From an uncultured Chloroflexus sp. (GTDB lineage Bacteria; Chloroflexota; Chloroflexia; Chloroflexales; Chloroflexaceae), in NCBI RefSeq assembly GCF_937951745.1, contig NZ_CALFBQ010000049.1, positions 1 through 64,000 of the forward strand: a stretch of DNA of 64,000 bases, in the 5' to 3' direction. The stretch's first letter is position 1. Each line of letters opens with the position of its first letter. The notes beneath the pieces are model-generated. The model was given only the letters and a program-made list of their open reading frames with translations. It was not told the DNA's origin and made no database searches. The position numbers and the translations under genes were made by a program. Below, piece after piece: positions 52,968 through 63,330 of this stretch.

Positions 52968-53471
52968 CTACTTCGTGGTTGAGCTTGCCGCCTCTACAGA
53001 TCGCACTGCAATTGCCCCTACCACTGCCCCTACCACCCGCACCAAATCGGTCGGTGCTAATCCAATCATCACCCCGCGTTGGCCAGCATTGACATAGATG
53101 ATCGGATGCGCCAGCGCCGACTCATCAAGGTATGACGGCCACCGTTTCGCCGTCAACGCCAGCGCACCAATGCCACCGACCCGCAGGCCAGTCAGACGTT
53201 CAGCTTCAGCGTGTGGCGCCATCTCGCATCGTTTGACTCCGGCTAATGTTGCAAGCCGTTTGAGATCAAGCTGACAATCAGCCGGCACCATCGCCAAGGC
53301 TGGTCGCACGCCGGCGCCGAGCACTACTAACGTCTTGCAGACTTGCGCCGCTGGGACGCCAATTGCCGCCGCTACCGCCACTGCGTCCGGCGCTGCTGGA
53401 TCGTACTCGTGAATGGTATACGTGATGCGCTGGCGATCGAGCAGGCGCATCGAATTGAGTTTATCTGCCAT
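52968..53471 (-). CDS. ybaK: YbaK/EbsC-family Cys-tRNA(Pro) deacylase
   Basis: 167 aa. YbaK fold with the catalytic lysine in AQVCKTLVVLG (near residue 44) and the glycine-rich GGIGALALTAKRWPSYLDE block near residue 110. The family removes cysteine mischarged on tRNA-Pro, working with prolyl-tRNA synthetase. It lies 105 bp upstream of tRNA-Cys and 12 bp downstream of a histidine kinase gene. Joint regulation with tRNA-Cys is not shown, as the RNA has its own terminator. Confidence 0.92.
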   Translation of the reverse strand: MADKLNSMRLLDRQRITYTIHEYDPAAPDAVAVAAAIGVPAAQVCKTLVVLGAGVRPALAMVPADCQLDLKRLATLAGVKRCEMAPHAEAERLTGLRVGGIGALALTAKRWPSYLDESALAHPIIYVNAGQRGVMIGLAPTDLVRVVGAVVGAIAVRSVEAASSTTK

Positions 53472-53483
53472 AGAGATGTTTGA

Positions 53484-54560
53484 TCACCGTTCATTGACAG
53501 CTATCGCTAACGGTACGCGAGCGGGAACGAGCGGGATGGTCACCAAAAACGTTGACCCTTTACCGGGCTGGCTCGTTGCTGCAATCGAACCACCCATTAC
53601 CATGCACAACCGCTGGGCTATCGCTAAACCTATCCCAGCGCCGCTGTGGCGTTGGGTTAACGCTTCGTCAAAGCGGACGAACGGCTCAAACAGTACCTCG
53701 AGCTGTTCGCGACTCATGCCAATGCCGGTATCGCTCACACTGAGTCGCAGCACTGCCGGCCCCTCCCCATCATCACAGATTGCTACAGCCAATTTGATCT
53801 CACCTTGGCGAGTAAACTTCACCGCATTTTGCAAGAGGTGCAACAAAATCTGGCGCACCTTAGCGCGATCAACCTCGATGATCGTCGCCGGATCAACTGC
53901 CAGATCGATCGACAGCCGGTTGCTATGCGCATTCGCCCACGGCGCAATCGCAGTTTGCACTTCGTCGATGAGCAACCCCAGCGGCCAGCGTTCTCGACTC
54001 ACCACCACATCGCCGGCCTCGAGCCGGGCAAGATCAAGCACATCATTAATCAGGCTCAGCAACTGTCCGGCTGATTCTCTGATGCGTCGGAGGCGAGTGA
54101 TCGCAAGCTCCGGGCTTAGTGCGCCTTCCTGTGCGTCTTCGTGCAATAATTCGCTGTAGCCGATGATGGTATTGAGCGGTGTGCGCAACTCGTGGCTCAT
54201 ATTAGCCAAGAATGCGCTTTTGGCTCGCATCGCCACTGTCGCCGCAACGCGAGCTTCAGCCAATTCACGCTCAAGGGCGACAAGATGGCGTTGCAGTTCG
54301 GCCCGCTGCGTGCGCTCACGCCAGCTATACCACCCTAACGCTACGCTCATCCCGCCAAGCCCAGCCAAGGCCGCGAAACACCAGCCGCTGCCAAATGCCA
54401 AGGCGAGCACTGCTGAGGCAACCCACACGCCCAATAACAACAGAGCCACCCGCTGCCAGCTTGCCGATGGCAACCATACCCATTGCTTAAGCCACAATCC
54501 AGCGTGCTTCAATGAATCCTCACCCACTGGCACGGAAAGGCATCTATCTCTAGAGATCAC
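53484..54560 (-). CDS. Membrane-bound sensor histidine kinase
   Basis: 358 aa from a GTG at 54560; a TTG at 54512 with GTGAGG upstream is a better initiation site. Two transmembrane segments at about 36-57 and 59-77, a coiled linker (ERTQRAELQRHLVALERELAE), then a HisKA domain with the phospho-acceptor in AFLANMSHELRTPLNTIIG (near residue 122) and an HATPase_c domain with DTGIGM and GAGIGLAIA boxes. Very short periplasmic loop, so it senses the membrane or a cytosolic partner. No response regulator is adjacent. Confidence 0.9.
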   Translation of the reverse strand: MISRDRCLSVPVGEDSLKHAGLWLKQWVWLPSASWQRVALLLLGVWVASAVLALAFGSGWCFAALAGLGGMSVALGWYSWRERTQRAELQRHLVALERELAEARVAATVAMRAKSAFLANMSHELRTPLNTIIGYSELLHEDAQEGALSPELAITRLRRIRESAGQLLSLINDVLDLARLEAGDVVVSRERWPLGLLIDEVQTAIAPWANAHSNRLSIDLAVDPATIIEVDRAKVRQILLHLLQNAVKFTRQGEIKLAVAICDDGEGPAVLRLSVSDTGIGMSREQLEVLFEPFVRFDEALTQRHSGAGIGLAIAQRLCMVMGGSIAATSQPGKGSTFLVTIPLVPARVPLAIAVNER

Positions 54561-54671
54561 TGTTATCTTACCGCAAACCAGTGTGGAGGTAAACAGCTTC
54601 GTGCAACTGGCGCATACACTGTGCTGCGCTTACTGAAGGCTGCAAAACTGACTTCTTATGCATTCCTCCTG

Positions 54672-55808
54672 CTATTCAGCCGCCAACCGATCAAGGAAAT
54701 CACGGATCAATACACTCTGCACGTCAAGGTCAGTCAGAAAAGCGTCGTGACCGGCATCAGTAGCAATCAAGTGCGTGGTAAACGAACGGCCCACCGCTTG
54801 GGCTGCCGCCTCCATCTGATAGGTCTCGCTCGGCGGGTAAAGCCAGTCACTGCTGTAGGCCAAGCCAAGGAACCGCGCCCGCGCTTGATCAAAGGCCGCC
54901 GCCAGCGAACCGTAACGCGCCGCTAGATCCCAACTGTCCATGGCGCGGGTGATGATAAGGTAGGAATTGGCATCAAACCGATCGTTGAAGCGGGCCGCTT
55001 GATGTTCGAGATAGTGTTCAATCGCAAAGTGCGGCCCAAGATCGAGCGTACCGGGATCACCACGCCGACCAAAGCGTTGCTCCAGCTTCTCTTCGCACAG
55101 ATAGGTGATATGGCCAAGCATACGCGCCACTGCCAGACCGTCGCGCGGCGGTTCGCCATCGTAATAGTCGCCGCCTTGCCAGCGTGGATCAGCCATAATC
55201 GCGCGCCGGCCAATGTAATTCCACGCCACTGTTTGCGCACTTGAGCGAGCGCTAGTTGCTAGCAGGATCGCTCCGCGCACCCGTTGCGGATATTCCACTG
55301 CCCATGCTAACGCTTGAAACCCGCCCATTGAACCACCGGCCACCGCCAGCAATGTCTCGATGCCCAACGCATCGATGAGACGCCGCTGAGCATGCACCAT
55401 ATCTTCAATCGTGATGATGGGAAAGCGCGATCCGTAAGGCTTACCATCAGCCGGGTGTGGGCTTGAGGGACCGGTTGAACCACGACAACCGCCGATCACG
55501 TTTGAGCAGATGACAAAATAGCGGTTGGTGTCGAATGCGCGTCCCGGCCCGATCATTCCGTCCCACCAGCCCGGTTTACGGTCAGCGGGGCTATGGTAGC
55601 CGGCAGCGTGCGCATCACCTGACAAGGCGTGGAGGATCAAGATCGCATTCGAGCGATCAGGGGCTAGCTCACCGTATGTCTCGTAAGCCAGCGTCAACGG
55701 TGCCAGCGTTGCACCACTCACCAACGTCAGCGGTGTTGTCCAATGCATGCGCTGGGTGCGCACATAGCCAACCCCCTCTGGGGTTGGCGCATGAACGAAA
55801 GCTTCCAT
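54672..55808 (-). CDS. metX: Homoserine O-acetyltransferase (MetX type)
   Basis: 378 aa, start at the second ATG of a pair after AGGAG (ATG at 55814 possible). Alpha/beta hydrolase of the MetX group: [14 protein letters not shown]-type oxyanion block near 95, nucleophile elbow AGGSMGGFQ near 145, Asp in SDWLYPP near 300 and His in GHDAFL near 345. It acylates homoserine for direct sulfhydrylation. MetX enzymes use acetyl-CoA or succinyl-CoA, which the sequence does not decide by eye. It follows metY by 81 bp on the same message, under the SAM-I riboswitch. Confidence 0.93.
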   Translation of the reverse strand: MEAFVHAPTPEGVGYVRTQRMHWTTPLTLVSGATLAPLTLAYETYGELAPDRSNAILILHALSGDAHAAGYHSPADRKPGWWDGMIGPGRAFDTNRYFVICSNVIGGCRGSTGPSSPHPADGKPYGSRFPIITIEDMVHAQRRLIDALGIETLLAVAGGSMGGFQALAWAVEYPQRVRGAILLATSARSSAQTVAWNYIGRRAIMADPRWQGGDYYDGEPPRDGLAVARMLGHITYLCEEKLEQRFGRRGDPGTLDLGPHFAIEHYLEHQAARFNDRFDANSYLIITRAMDSWDLAARYGSLAAAFDQARARFLGLAYSSDWLYPPSETYQMEAAAQAVGRSFTTHLIATDAGHDAFLTDLDVQSVLIRDFLDRLAAE

Positions 55809-55889
55809 CAACATCTTCTCCTGACTGCAAGGAAGCCGGGCAGCCGGCAACAGCGGCGACACCGTTGTCGCCGCGATGCCCGCTGTGTA

Positions 55890-57638
<1,749 letters not shown>

Positions 57639-57754
57639 CTAGACGCGCATAAAATTATCTCGAGTATACTACCAGTGTAAAGCAAGCTCTCCTAGTTCGG
57701 CAGGACAGAGCATGGCGTGTATTAAGGTATAGGTATACTCGTCTTTTTACAGAG

Positions 57755-57787
57755 GTTGCCCGGCTCAATATCTGTGAACCGGGCAGC
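57755..57787 (+). promoter_or_regulatory. Hairpin directly before the coxG ribosome site
   Basis: GTTGCCCGG (57755-57763) pairs with CCGGGCAGC (57779-57787), 9 pairs including one G-T, 15-nt loop. The AAGGAG ribosome site follows at once (57788-57793). Possible control element of the cox-type operon. TATACT at 57734-57739 is a weak -10 candidate. Confidence 0.45.
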
Positions 57788-57798
57788 AAGGAGTTAGT

Positions 57799-58581
57799 GT
57801 GAAGATCGCCGGCAATTACATCTTTGCAGCTAGTCGTGAGGAAGTGTGGTCTGCGCTGAATGATCCAGAAGTGTTAGCCCGCACCATTCCCGGTTGTCAG
57901 CGACTTGAGCAAGTTGGCGAAAACGAATATGAGAGCACATTGAAGATCGGCCTGCAAGCAGTGCGCGGCGTGTACAGCGGTCGCGTAAAGATTGATAACA
58001 TTCACGCGCCTGAGTCGTATGACATTCACGTCGACGGGAAAGGTAGTAATGGCTTTCTGAAAGGATCGGGCAGCATTCAGCTCCGTGAAGAAAACGGACA
58101 GACGATTCTCGACTACGGTGGTGAGGCACACGTTGGTGGAACTATCGCTAGTGTTGGCCAACGTCTCCTTGATGGTGCAGCCAAGACGCTGATTTCCCAG
58201 AGCCTTAAGGCGCTTGCCGCGCAGATTGAGGCACGGCGCAGTGGTATTTCTTCACCCACGGCTGAATCCGAGTCGGCCACACCTGCAACATCTGCTACCT
58301 CAGTATCACCACCCGCTACCCCTGAGCCGGCTGCCGCGCCACCATCTGCTCCCGTTACCCCTGAGCCGGCTGCCGCGCCCAATCCCAAACCTGCTGCGCA
58401 TGCACCTGAGCCGGAAGAGTCAACCGTTGCCCGGCGCACAATTCACGTTCCTGCCGGTGAAGGTCTCACTGAAGTAGATGTTGCCCTCGGCGTTATCGAG
58501 GATTTTTTGAAAGAGCGTCCGTGGGTGCCATGGGTCATTATCGCATTCTTACTCGGTTACTTACTTGGTCGGCGCCGTTAG
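57799..58581 (+). CDS. CoxG-family (SRPBCC) protein with C-terminal membrane anchor
   Basis: 260 aa from a GTG at 57799 after AAGGAG. N-terminal CoxG/SRPBCC domain (1-145) with the GNYIFAASREEVWSALNDPEVL opening of the family shown here in part (GNYIFAASREEV, ALNDPEV). A Pro/Ala-rich linker (about 155-215) follows, with a tandem repeat, then a single transmembrane helix VIIAFLLGYLLGRRR at the end. Family knowledge: CoxG helps recruit CO dehydrogenase to the cytoplasmic membrane. Being first in the cluster and self-anchored supports that. The cox-type large subunit here is form II, so CO itself may not be the substrate. Confidence 0.9.
   Translation: MKIAGNYIFAASREEVWSALNDPEVLARTIPGCQRLEQVGENEYESTLKIGLQAVRGVYSGRVKIDNIHAPESYDIHVDGKGSNGFLKGSGSIQLREENGQTILDYGGEAHVGGTIASVGQRLLDGAAKTLISQSLKALAAQIEARRSGISSPTAESESATPATSATSVSPPATPEPAAAPPSAPVTPEPAAAPNPKPAAHAPEPEESTVARRTIHVPAGEGLTEVDVALGVIEDFLKERPWVPWVIIAFLLGYLLGRRR
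58317..58379. repeat. 24-bp direct repeat in the CoxG linker
   Basis: TACCCCTGAGCCGGCTGCCG begins two identical 24-bp copies, 58317-58340 and 58356-58379, 39 bp (13 codons) apart. It encodes the TPEPAAAP unit of the linker. Confidence 0.85.
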
Positions 58582-58644
58582 CCCGGCCAACAGTTCCTCG
58601 CTTCTCATTAGGCAACCTGCCCGAGCATAGGGGAGGAGGCAAGC

Positions 58645-58678
58645 GAGAAGGCGCGCGCATACCGATAGTCGCCTTCTC
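58645..58678 (+). promoter_or_regulatory. Hairpin between coxG and the small subunit gene
   Basis: GAGAAGGCG (58645-58653) pairs with CGCCTTCTC (58670-58678), 16-nt loop. No T-run. It could be an intercistronic processing or attenuation element in the 226-bp gap. Confidence 0.4.
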
Positions 58679-58807
58679 ACCAAAGAAATACGCTTCATTA
58701 GATCGTTTATCGTCATCGTGCGCGACGTTTCCCTTAGTCCACACTTCATTACCCGTCGCTGTTTCATAGTATGTCGTTTACTTCACAGTCAACAAGGAGG
58801 TTGGAGC

Positions 58808-59290
58808 GTGACAACGATTACGGTCACCATCAACGGTGTTCGCTACACTAGTGAGGTTGAGCCGCGCCTACTGCTCGTTCACTACTTGCGTGAGCATCTC
58901 AATCTGACCGGCACTCATATCGGGTGCGATACCAGCCAATGCGGCGCGTGCGTCGTACATATCAACGGCGTGAGCGTTAAGTCGTGTACTACGCTGGCCG
59001 TTCAGTGCGATGGCGCCGAGATTACCACCATTGAGGGTTTAGCGCACGACGGCCAGCTCCACCCGCTGCAAGAAGGTTTCTGGGAGAAGCACGGTCTTCA
59101 GTGCGGGTTCTGTACCCCCGGTATGATTATGGCCGCCGCCGATCTACTCAAGCGCAACCCCAATCCCACCGATGAAGAGATTCGCCACGGCCTCGAAGGC
59201 AATCTCTGCCGTTGCACCGGCTACGAAAACATTGTCCGAGCTGTGCGCTATGCCGCCGAGAAGATGGCCGCTGCACAAGCCGCTGATTAG
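58808..59290 (+). CDS. coxS: Small [2Fe-2S] subunit of a form II CO-dehydrogenase-like molybdenum hydroxylase
   Basis: 160 aa from a GTG at 58808, seven bases after AAGGAGG; the longer frame from 58718 has no site. Two [2Fe-2S] domains: plant-type ligands [13 protein letters not shown] and the later Cys in KSCTTL (residues 40-65), and the helical domain ligands [10 protein letters not shown] (near 102) and CRCTGYE (near 137). It passes electrons from the molybdenum site to FAD. It is followed by the large subunit after 44 bp. Confidence 0.94.
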   Translation: MTTITVTINGVRYTSEVEPRLLLVHYLREHLNLTGTHIGCDTSQCGACVVHINGVSVKSCTTLAVQCDGAEITTIEGLAHDGQLHPLQEGFWEKHGLQCGFCTPGMIMAAADLLKRNPNPTDEEIRHGLEGNLCRCTGYENIVRAVRYAAEKMAAAQAAD

Positions 59291-59334
59291 TCCGTTCGGC
59301 ACTTGTTCACAACGAACCTAGTGAGGAGTCAAGG

Positions 59335-61698
59335 ATGACCGCTACCGAGATGAAGGAGCGACTGGTTGGACGGGCGTTGAAGCGCCGCGAAGACCCCAAG
59401 CTGATTACCGGTCACGGCAATTATCTTGATGACATCAAGCTGCCCGGTATGCTGCACATTGCGCTGGTGCGTAGCCCTTATGCTCATGCCAAAATTGTGT
59501 CAATCGACGCAAGTAAAGCACTGGCAATGCCCGGTGTAGTTGCGGTATTCACCGGTAAGGACATGCTCGATATCAACCCGATGCCGGCAGCATGGCTGGC
59601 TTCAGGGGTGAAGAACAATCCGGTACCTCCGCGCGCGCTGGCCGTTGATAAGGTGGCAATGGTTGGCGATCCAGTGGCGATGGTGGTGGCTGAAAACCGT
59701 TATATCGCTCGCGATGCTGCTGATGCGGTTGAGGTTGAGTACGAACCGCTACCAGCAGTTGTCGATGCCCGCAAAGCGGTTGAACCCGGCGCGCCCCAGA
59801 TCCACGAGGCTGCACCCAACAATATTGTGTTTGAGTGGGAATGCGGGAATAAGGCAGCGGCGGACGCGGCAGTCGCGAGCGCCGAGGTGGTGGTTAAGGA
59901 AGAGATTATCAATCAACGCCTTATTCCCACCCCAATGGAGACGCGCGGTTCAATTGCGCGCTACGATGCCACGACTGGCGAATGGACGGTCTGGATGACC
60001 TCGCAGGCGCCGCACGTGCATCGTTTGCTCTTAACTGCCTTCGTCTTCGGAGTGCCTGAAACAAAACTGCGCTGCATTGCGCCGAACGTCGGTGGTGGTT
60101 TTGGGCAGAAGATCTTCTGCTACAACGATATGGCCTTCACGATGTGGGCCGCGCGCAAGCTGGGCCGACCGGTGAAGTTTGTTGAGGATCGCTCTGAGAA
60201 TTACAAGTATTCAACCCACGGACGCGACCATATCACCGAGGCCGAGCTGGCCGGTACCCGCGATGGCAAGATTACCGGCCTGCGCGTGAAGACATGGGCG
60301 AATATTGGTGCTTACTTCTCGACCGTCGCTGCCGGTATTCCCACAACGCTCTACGGTCGGATCGTCACCGGGGTTTACAAGATTCCGGCAGCGCACGTTC
60401 ACGTAACCGGCGTGTATACCAATACGGCAATGGTTGATGCGTATCGCGGCGCCGGTCGCCCTGAAGCTAGCTACCTGATCGAACGCATGGTTGATCGCTT
60501 TGCCGCTGAGATCGGGATGGATCCGGCTGAGGTGCGGCGCAAGAATTTCATCCAACCAGAAGACTTCCCCTACGATAATGGGTTGGGTCTGCTGCCCTAC
60601 GATAGCGGCAATTACGAGCCGGCGTTGAACAAGGCGCTAGAAATTGCTGGCTATGCCGAGTTCCGCAAGCAGCAAGCGGAATTGCGCAAACAGGGCCGCT
60701 ACCTCGGCATCGGTATCTCGTCGTATGTTGAAATCTGCGGCATTGCGCCAAGCGCGTGGATGGGCAGTCAAGGTTGGGGGGCCGGCCTTTGGGAAAGCGC
60801 TAATGTTCGTGTCCATCTCACCGGCAAGGTGGTGGTCACGACCGGCTCGCTGCCGCACGGCCAAGGCCTTGAGACGACCTTTGCCCAGATTGTGGCTGAC
60901 GAGTTGGGTGTACCTTACGAGGATGTCGAGGTGCAGTGGGGCGACACTCAAGGTACACCGTTCGGCTATGGCACCTACGGCTCACGCTCGCTGGCCGTCG
61001 GCGGGGTGGCGATTAAGCGTAGCGTCGATAAGATCAAAGAGAAGGCGCGCAAGTTGGCCGCTCACCTGCTGGAAGCCAACGAGGCTGACATCGTGTTTGA
61101 GAATGGCCGCGCGTATGTCAAAGGTTCACCCGACAAGGGCAAGACAATTGGCGAGTTAGCCGCCGCTGCCGCCGTTGCTTATAACCTGCCACCCGGTATG
61201 GAACCCTTCCTCGACGAGACCAGCTACTACGATCCGCCGAACTGTACCTTCCCCTTCGGTACGCATGTAAGCATTGTTGAGGTTGATCCTGAAACCGGCC
61301 ATGTCAAGCTGTTGCGCTATATCGCGGTTGATGACTGCGGTAATCAGATCAATCCGCTGATCGTGGAAGGCCAAATTCACGGTGGTATCGCCCAAGGGTT
61401 GGCACAGGCACTCTACGAGGGGGCTGTCTATAGCGAAGACGGCCAATTGCTCACCGGTACGCTGATGGACTACGCTGTGCCGACGGCCGCAATGGTGCCG
61501 CATATCGAGACAGACCATACCGTTACACCGTCGCCGGTGAATCCGCTCGGCGTGAAGGGGGCTGGCGAGGCGGGCACGATTGCATCGGCGCAGTGCGTGA
61601 TGAACGCGATTATTGATGCGCTGGCACCGTTCGGCGTGAAGCATTTGCAAATGCCGGCCACTCCCGAACGGATTTGGCACGCGATTCACGGTAAGTAG
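59335..61698 (+). CDS. coxL: Large molybdopterin subunit of a form II CO-dehydrogenase-like hydroxylase
   Basis: 787 aa. Molybdenum hydroxylase fold: molybdopterin-binding PNVGGGFGQK near residue 250, the substrate-site loop AYRGAGR near residue 371, the QGLETTF block near 505, and the catalytic Glu in GVKGAGEAG near 745. Form I CO dehydrogenases carry AYxCSFR with the copper-binding Cys at the loop; this has AYRGAGR, so it is form II (BMS type), whose natural substrate is unsettled and can be another small molecule. Length is typical. Needs molybdenum cytosine dinucleotide cofactor genes, not seen in the window. Confidence 0.94.
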   Translation: MTATEMKERLVGRALKRREDPKLITGHGNYLDDIKLPGMLHIALVRSPYAHAKIVSIDASKALAMPGVVAVFTGKDMLDINPMPAAWLASGVKNNPVPPRALAVDKVAMVGDPVAMVVAENRYIARDAADAVEVEYEPLPAVVDARKAVEPGAPQIHEAAPNNIVFEWECGNKAAADAAVASAEVVVKEEIINQRLIPTPMETRGSIARYDATTGEWTVWMTSQAPHVHRLLLTAFVFGVPETKLRCIAPNVGGGFGQKIFCYNDMAFTMWAARKLGRPVKFVEDRSENYKYSTHGRDHITEAELAGTRDGKITGLRVKTWANIGAYFSTVAAGIPTTLYGRIVTGVYKIPAAHVHVTGVYTNTAMVDAYRGAGRPEASYLIERMVDRFAAEIGMDPAEVRRKNFIQPEDFPYDNGLGLLPYDSGNYEPALNKALEIAGYAEFRKQQAELRKQGRYLGIGISSYVEICGIAPSAWMGSQGWGAGLWESANVRVHLTGKVVVTTGSLPHGQGLETTFAQIVADELGVPYEDVEVQWGDTQGTPFGYGTYGSRSLAVGGVAIKRSVDKIKEKARKLAAHLLEANEADIVFENGRAYVKGSPDKGKTIGELAAAAAVAYNLPPGMEPFLDETSYYDPPNCTFPFGTHVSIVEVDPETGHVKLLRYIAVDDCGNQINPLIVEGQIHGGIAQGLAQALYEGAVYSEDGQLLTGTLMDYAVPTAAMVPHIETDHTVTPSPVNPLGVKGAGEAGTIASAQCVMNAIIDALAPFGVKHLQMPATPERIWHAIHGK

Positions 61699-61763
61699 CG
61701 AGAAGCAACGCAGGCGCGGGCTACTTTGAGCCTGTGCCTGCTATGACGCATAAGGGAGTAGCT

Positions 61764-62624
61764 ATGATTCCAGCTCCTTTCGATTACTACGCGCCGACGA
61801 GCCTTGCCGAGGCGCTGACGTTGTTGCAGCAGCACGGCGATGATGCCAAGATCCTAGCCGGTGGTCACTCGCTCTTGCCGGCGATGAAACTGCGCCTTGC
61901 ATCGCCAAGTGTGTTGATCGATATCAATAAAGTGGCCGAACTGCGCGGGATTAAGGTCAATGGTACGGTCGAGATCGGTGCAATGACCACATGGAGTGCC
62001 ATCGAGCATCATACGGCATTGGCCAAGGCTTGCCCGGCGATGACCGACGCGGTTGGCCTTATCGGCGACATTCAGGTGCGCAATCGCGGCACTATCGGTG
62101 GCTCGCTGGCCCATGCTGACCCTGCTGCTGATATGCCGGCCGTAGTGTTGGCGCTCGATGCCCAGATCCATGTTGAAGGCCCCAACGGCCCACGCGCCAT
62201 CGCCGCGGCTGATTTCTTCACCGATATGCTCAGTACGGCCCTCGAACCGGGCGAGATTATCACTACCATTACATTTGATAGCCATGGCGCTGGTGAAGGC
62301 TCAGCTTACGCCAAGTTCCCCCATCCGGCAAGCCGATACGCGATTGTTGGCGCAGCCGCGTATGTCAAAATGGAAAATGGTCAGGTGACGGCATGCCGCG
62401 TGGCAATTACCGGCGCCGGCCCTAAGGCTGAACGTCAGCCTGCCGTCGAGCAGGCGCTGATCGGCACTGACGGCAGCGCCGATGCCGTGGCCGCCGCCGC
62501 TGCCCATGCTGGCGAAGGCATGGATATGCTCGGCGACATCCACGCCAGCGCAGAGTACCGACGGGCAATGTGCAAGGTCTACACCAAGCGCGCCTTGCTT
62601 AGGGCAATCGAGCGCGCACGATAG
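61764..62624 (+). CDS. coxM: FAD-binding medium subunit of the CO-dehydrogenase-like hydroxylase
   Basis: 286 aa from the ATG at 61764 after AAGGGAG; an earlier in-frame ATG at 61734 has no site. FAD-binding motifs AGGHSLLPAMKLR (near residue 33) and TIGGSLAHADPAADMP (near 112) are intact, with a CO-dehydrogenase flavoprotein C-terminal domain at about 175-285. It accepts electrons from the small subunit. Last gene of the cluster, followed by a hairpin. Order S-L-M is less common than M-S-L. Confidence 0.94.
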   Translation: MIPAPFDYYAPTSLAEALTLLQQHGDDAKILAGGHSLLPAMKLRLASPSVLIDINKVAELRGIKVNGTVEIGAMTTWSAIEHHTALAKACPAMTDAVGLIGDIQVRNRGTIGGSLAHADPAADMPAVVLALDAQIHVEGPNGPRAIAAADFFTDMLSTALEPGEIITTITFDSHGAGEGSAYAKFPHPASRYAIVGAAAYVKMENGQVTACRVAITGAGPKAERQPAVEQALIGTDGSADAVAAAAAHAGEGMDMLGDIHASAEYRRAMCKVYTKRALLRAIERAR

Positions 62625-62630
62625 AGCAAT

Positions 62631-62659
62631 GGAAGGGCGGGTTTATAACTCGCCCTTCC
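62631..62659 (+). terminator. Hairpin after the medium subunit gene
   Basis: Perfect 9-bp stem GGAAGGGCG (62631-62639) / CGCCCTTCC (62651-62659), 11-nt loop, 6 bp after the stop. Weak U-tract (GGTTCATATC). Likely end of the cox-type transcript. Confidence 0.55.
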
Positions 62660-62897
62660 GGTTCATATCCCCCTAACCGCTACACCCTTCCCCCAACCGT
62701 ACTGACTTACTCTGCGCTGACGAACAAACAGAGAACAATCATATTAGGATACGCGCATTCTTCAGCGCAAGAAGGAAAAGAGGGAAGACGCTTTCTCCGT
62801 CGTATGGAGCCATCACGGGCGTGCTCTCCGATACGCCATTCAAGAACTACCTATCGCATCGGCGTATCCCACACTTCAGTTTATGTACCTATTCGGA

Positions 62898-63305
62898 TCA
62901 TAAGGAACCGGTTTCAACTGGCCCGATGAGCAATACGGATCTGGCAGTACCGTCAGACCACGCTACACCCCTTCCCGAACGATGAATAGCACTACCCACC
63001 GCTTTGTCGAAGCAATAGACTGTCACAAGCTCGCTGATGAAGCCAATCTCCTTAGCAAATTCTGTAATTAGCTCGCCATCGTCCATGCGCAATACGGTGA
63101 TGGAGACAATGGAATAGGCGATGAACGGCGCATTGAAGCTGAGCACGATTGAGACCACTTAGAGCAACCACGTGACGATTTTGAGAGTGATCCAGACCTT
63201 CGGCACATTATCAAACGTAACCTTGCAGTGGCTACACTCTGTTGCCTTGAAATCTGCCAAAGGCGCGTGCACCCCCGTACCGGTCAACGATGCGGGGGAC
63301 ATCAT
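62898..63305 (-). pseudogene. Small zinc-ribbon-like membrane protein gene interrupted by an in-frame stop
   Basis: One frame on the minus strand from an ATG at 63305 to a stop at 62898 is broken only by a TAA at 63159-63161. Before the stop: 48 codons with a CSHC pair (ECSHCKVTFD) and the start of a hydrophobic stretch (WITLKIVTWLL). Directly after the stop: the hydrophobic stretch continues (VVSIVLSFNAPFIAYSIVSI), then about 60 soluble residues. The hydrophobic run continues across the stop in the same frame, which suggests one gene of about 135 codons with a nonsense change. It could also be two separate small genes or a spurious frame. No family recognised. Confidence 0.4.
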
Positions 63306-63330
63306 TCCTAGCGTGAACACCTCGACATGA

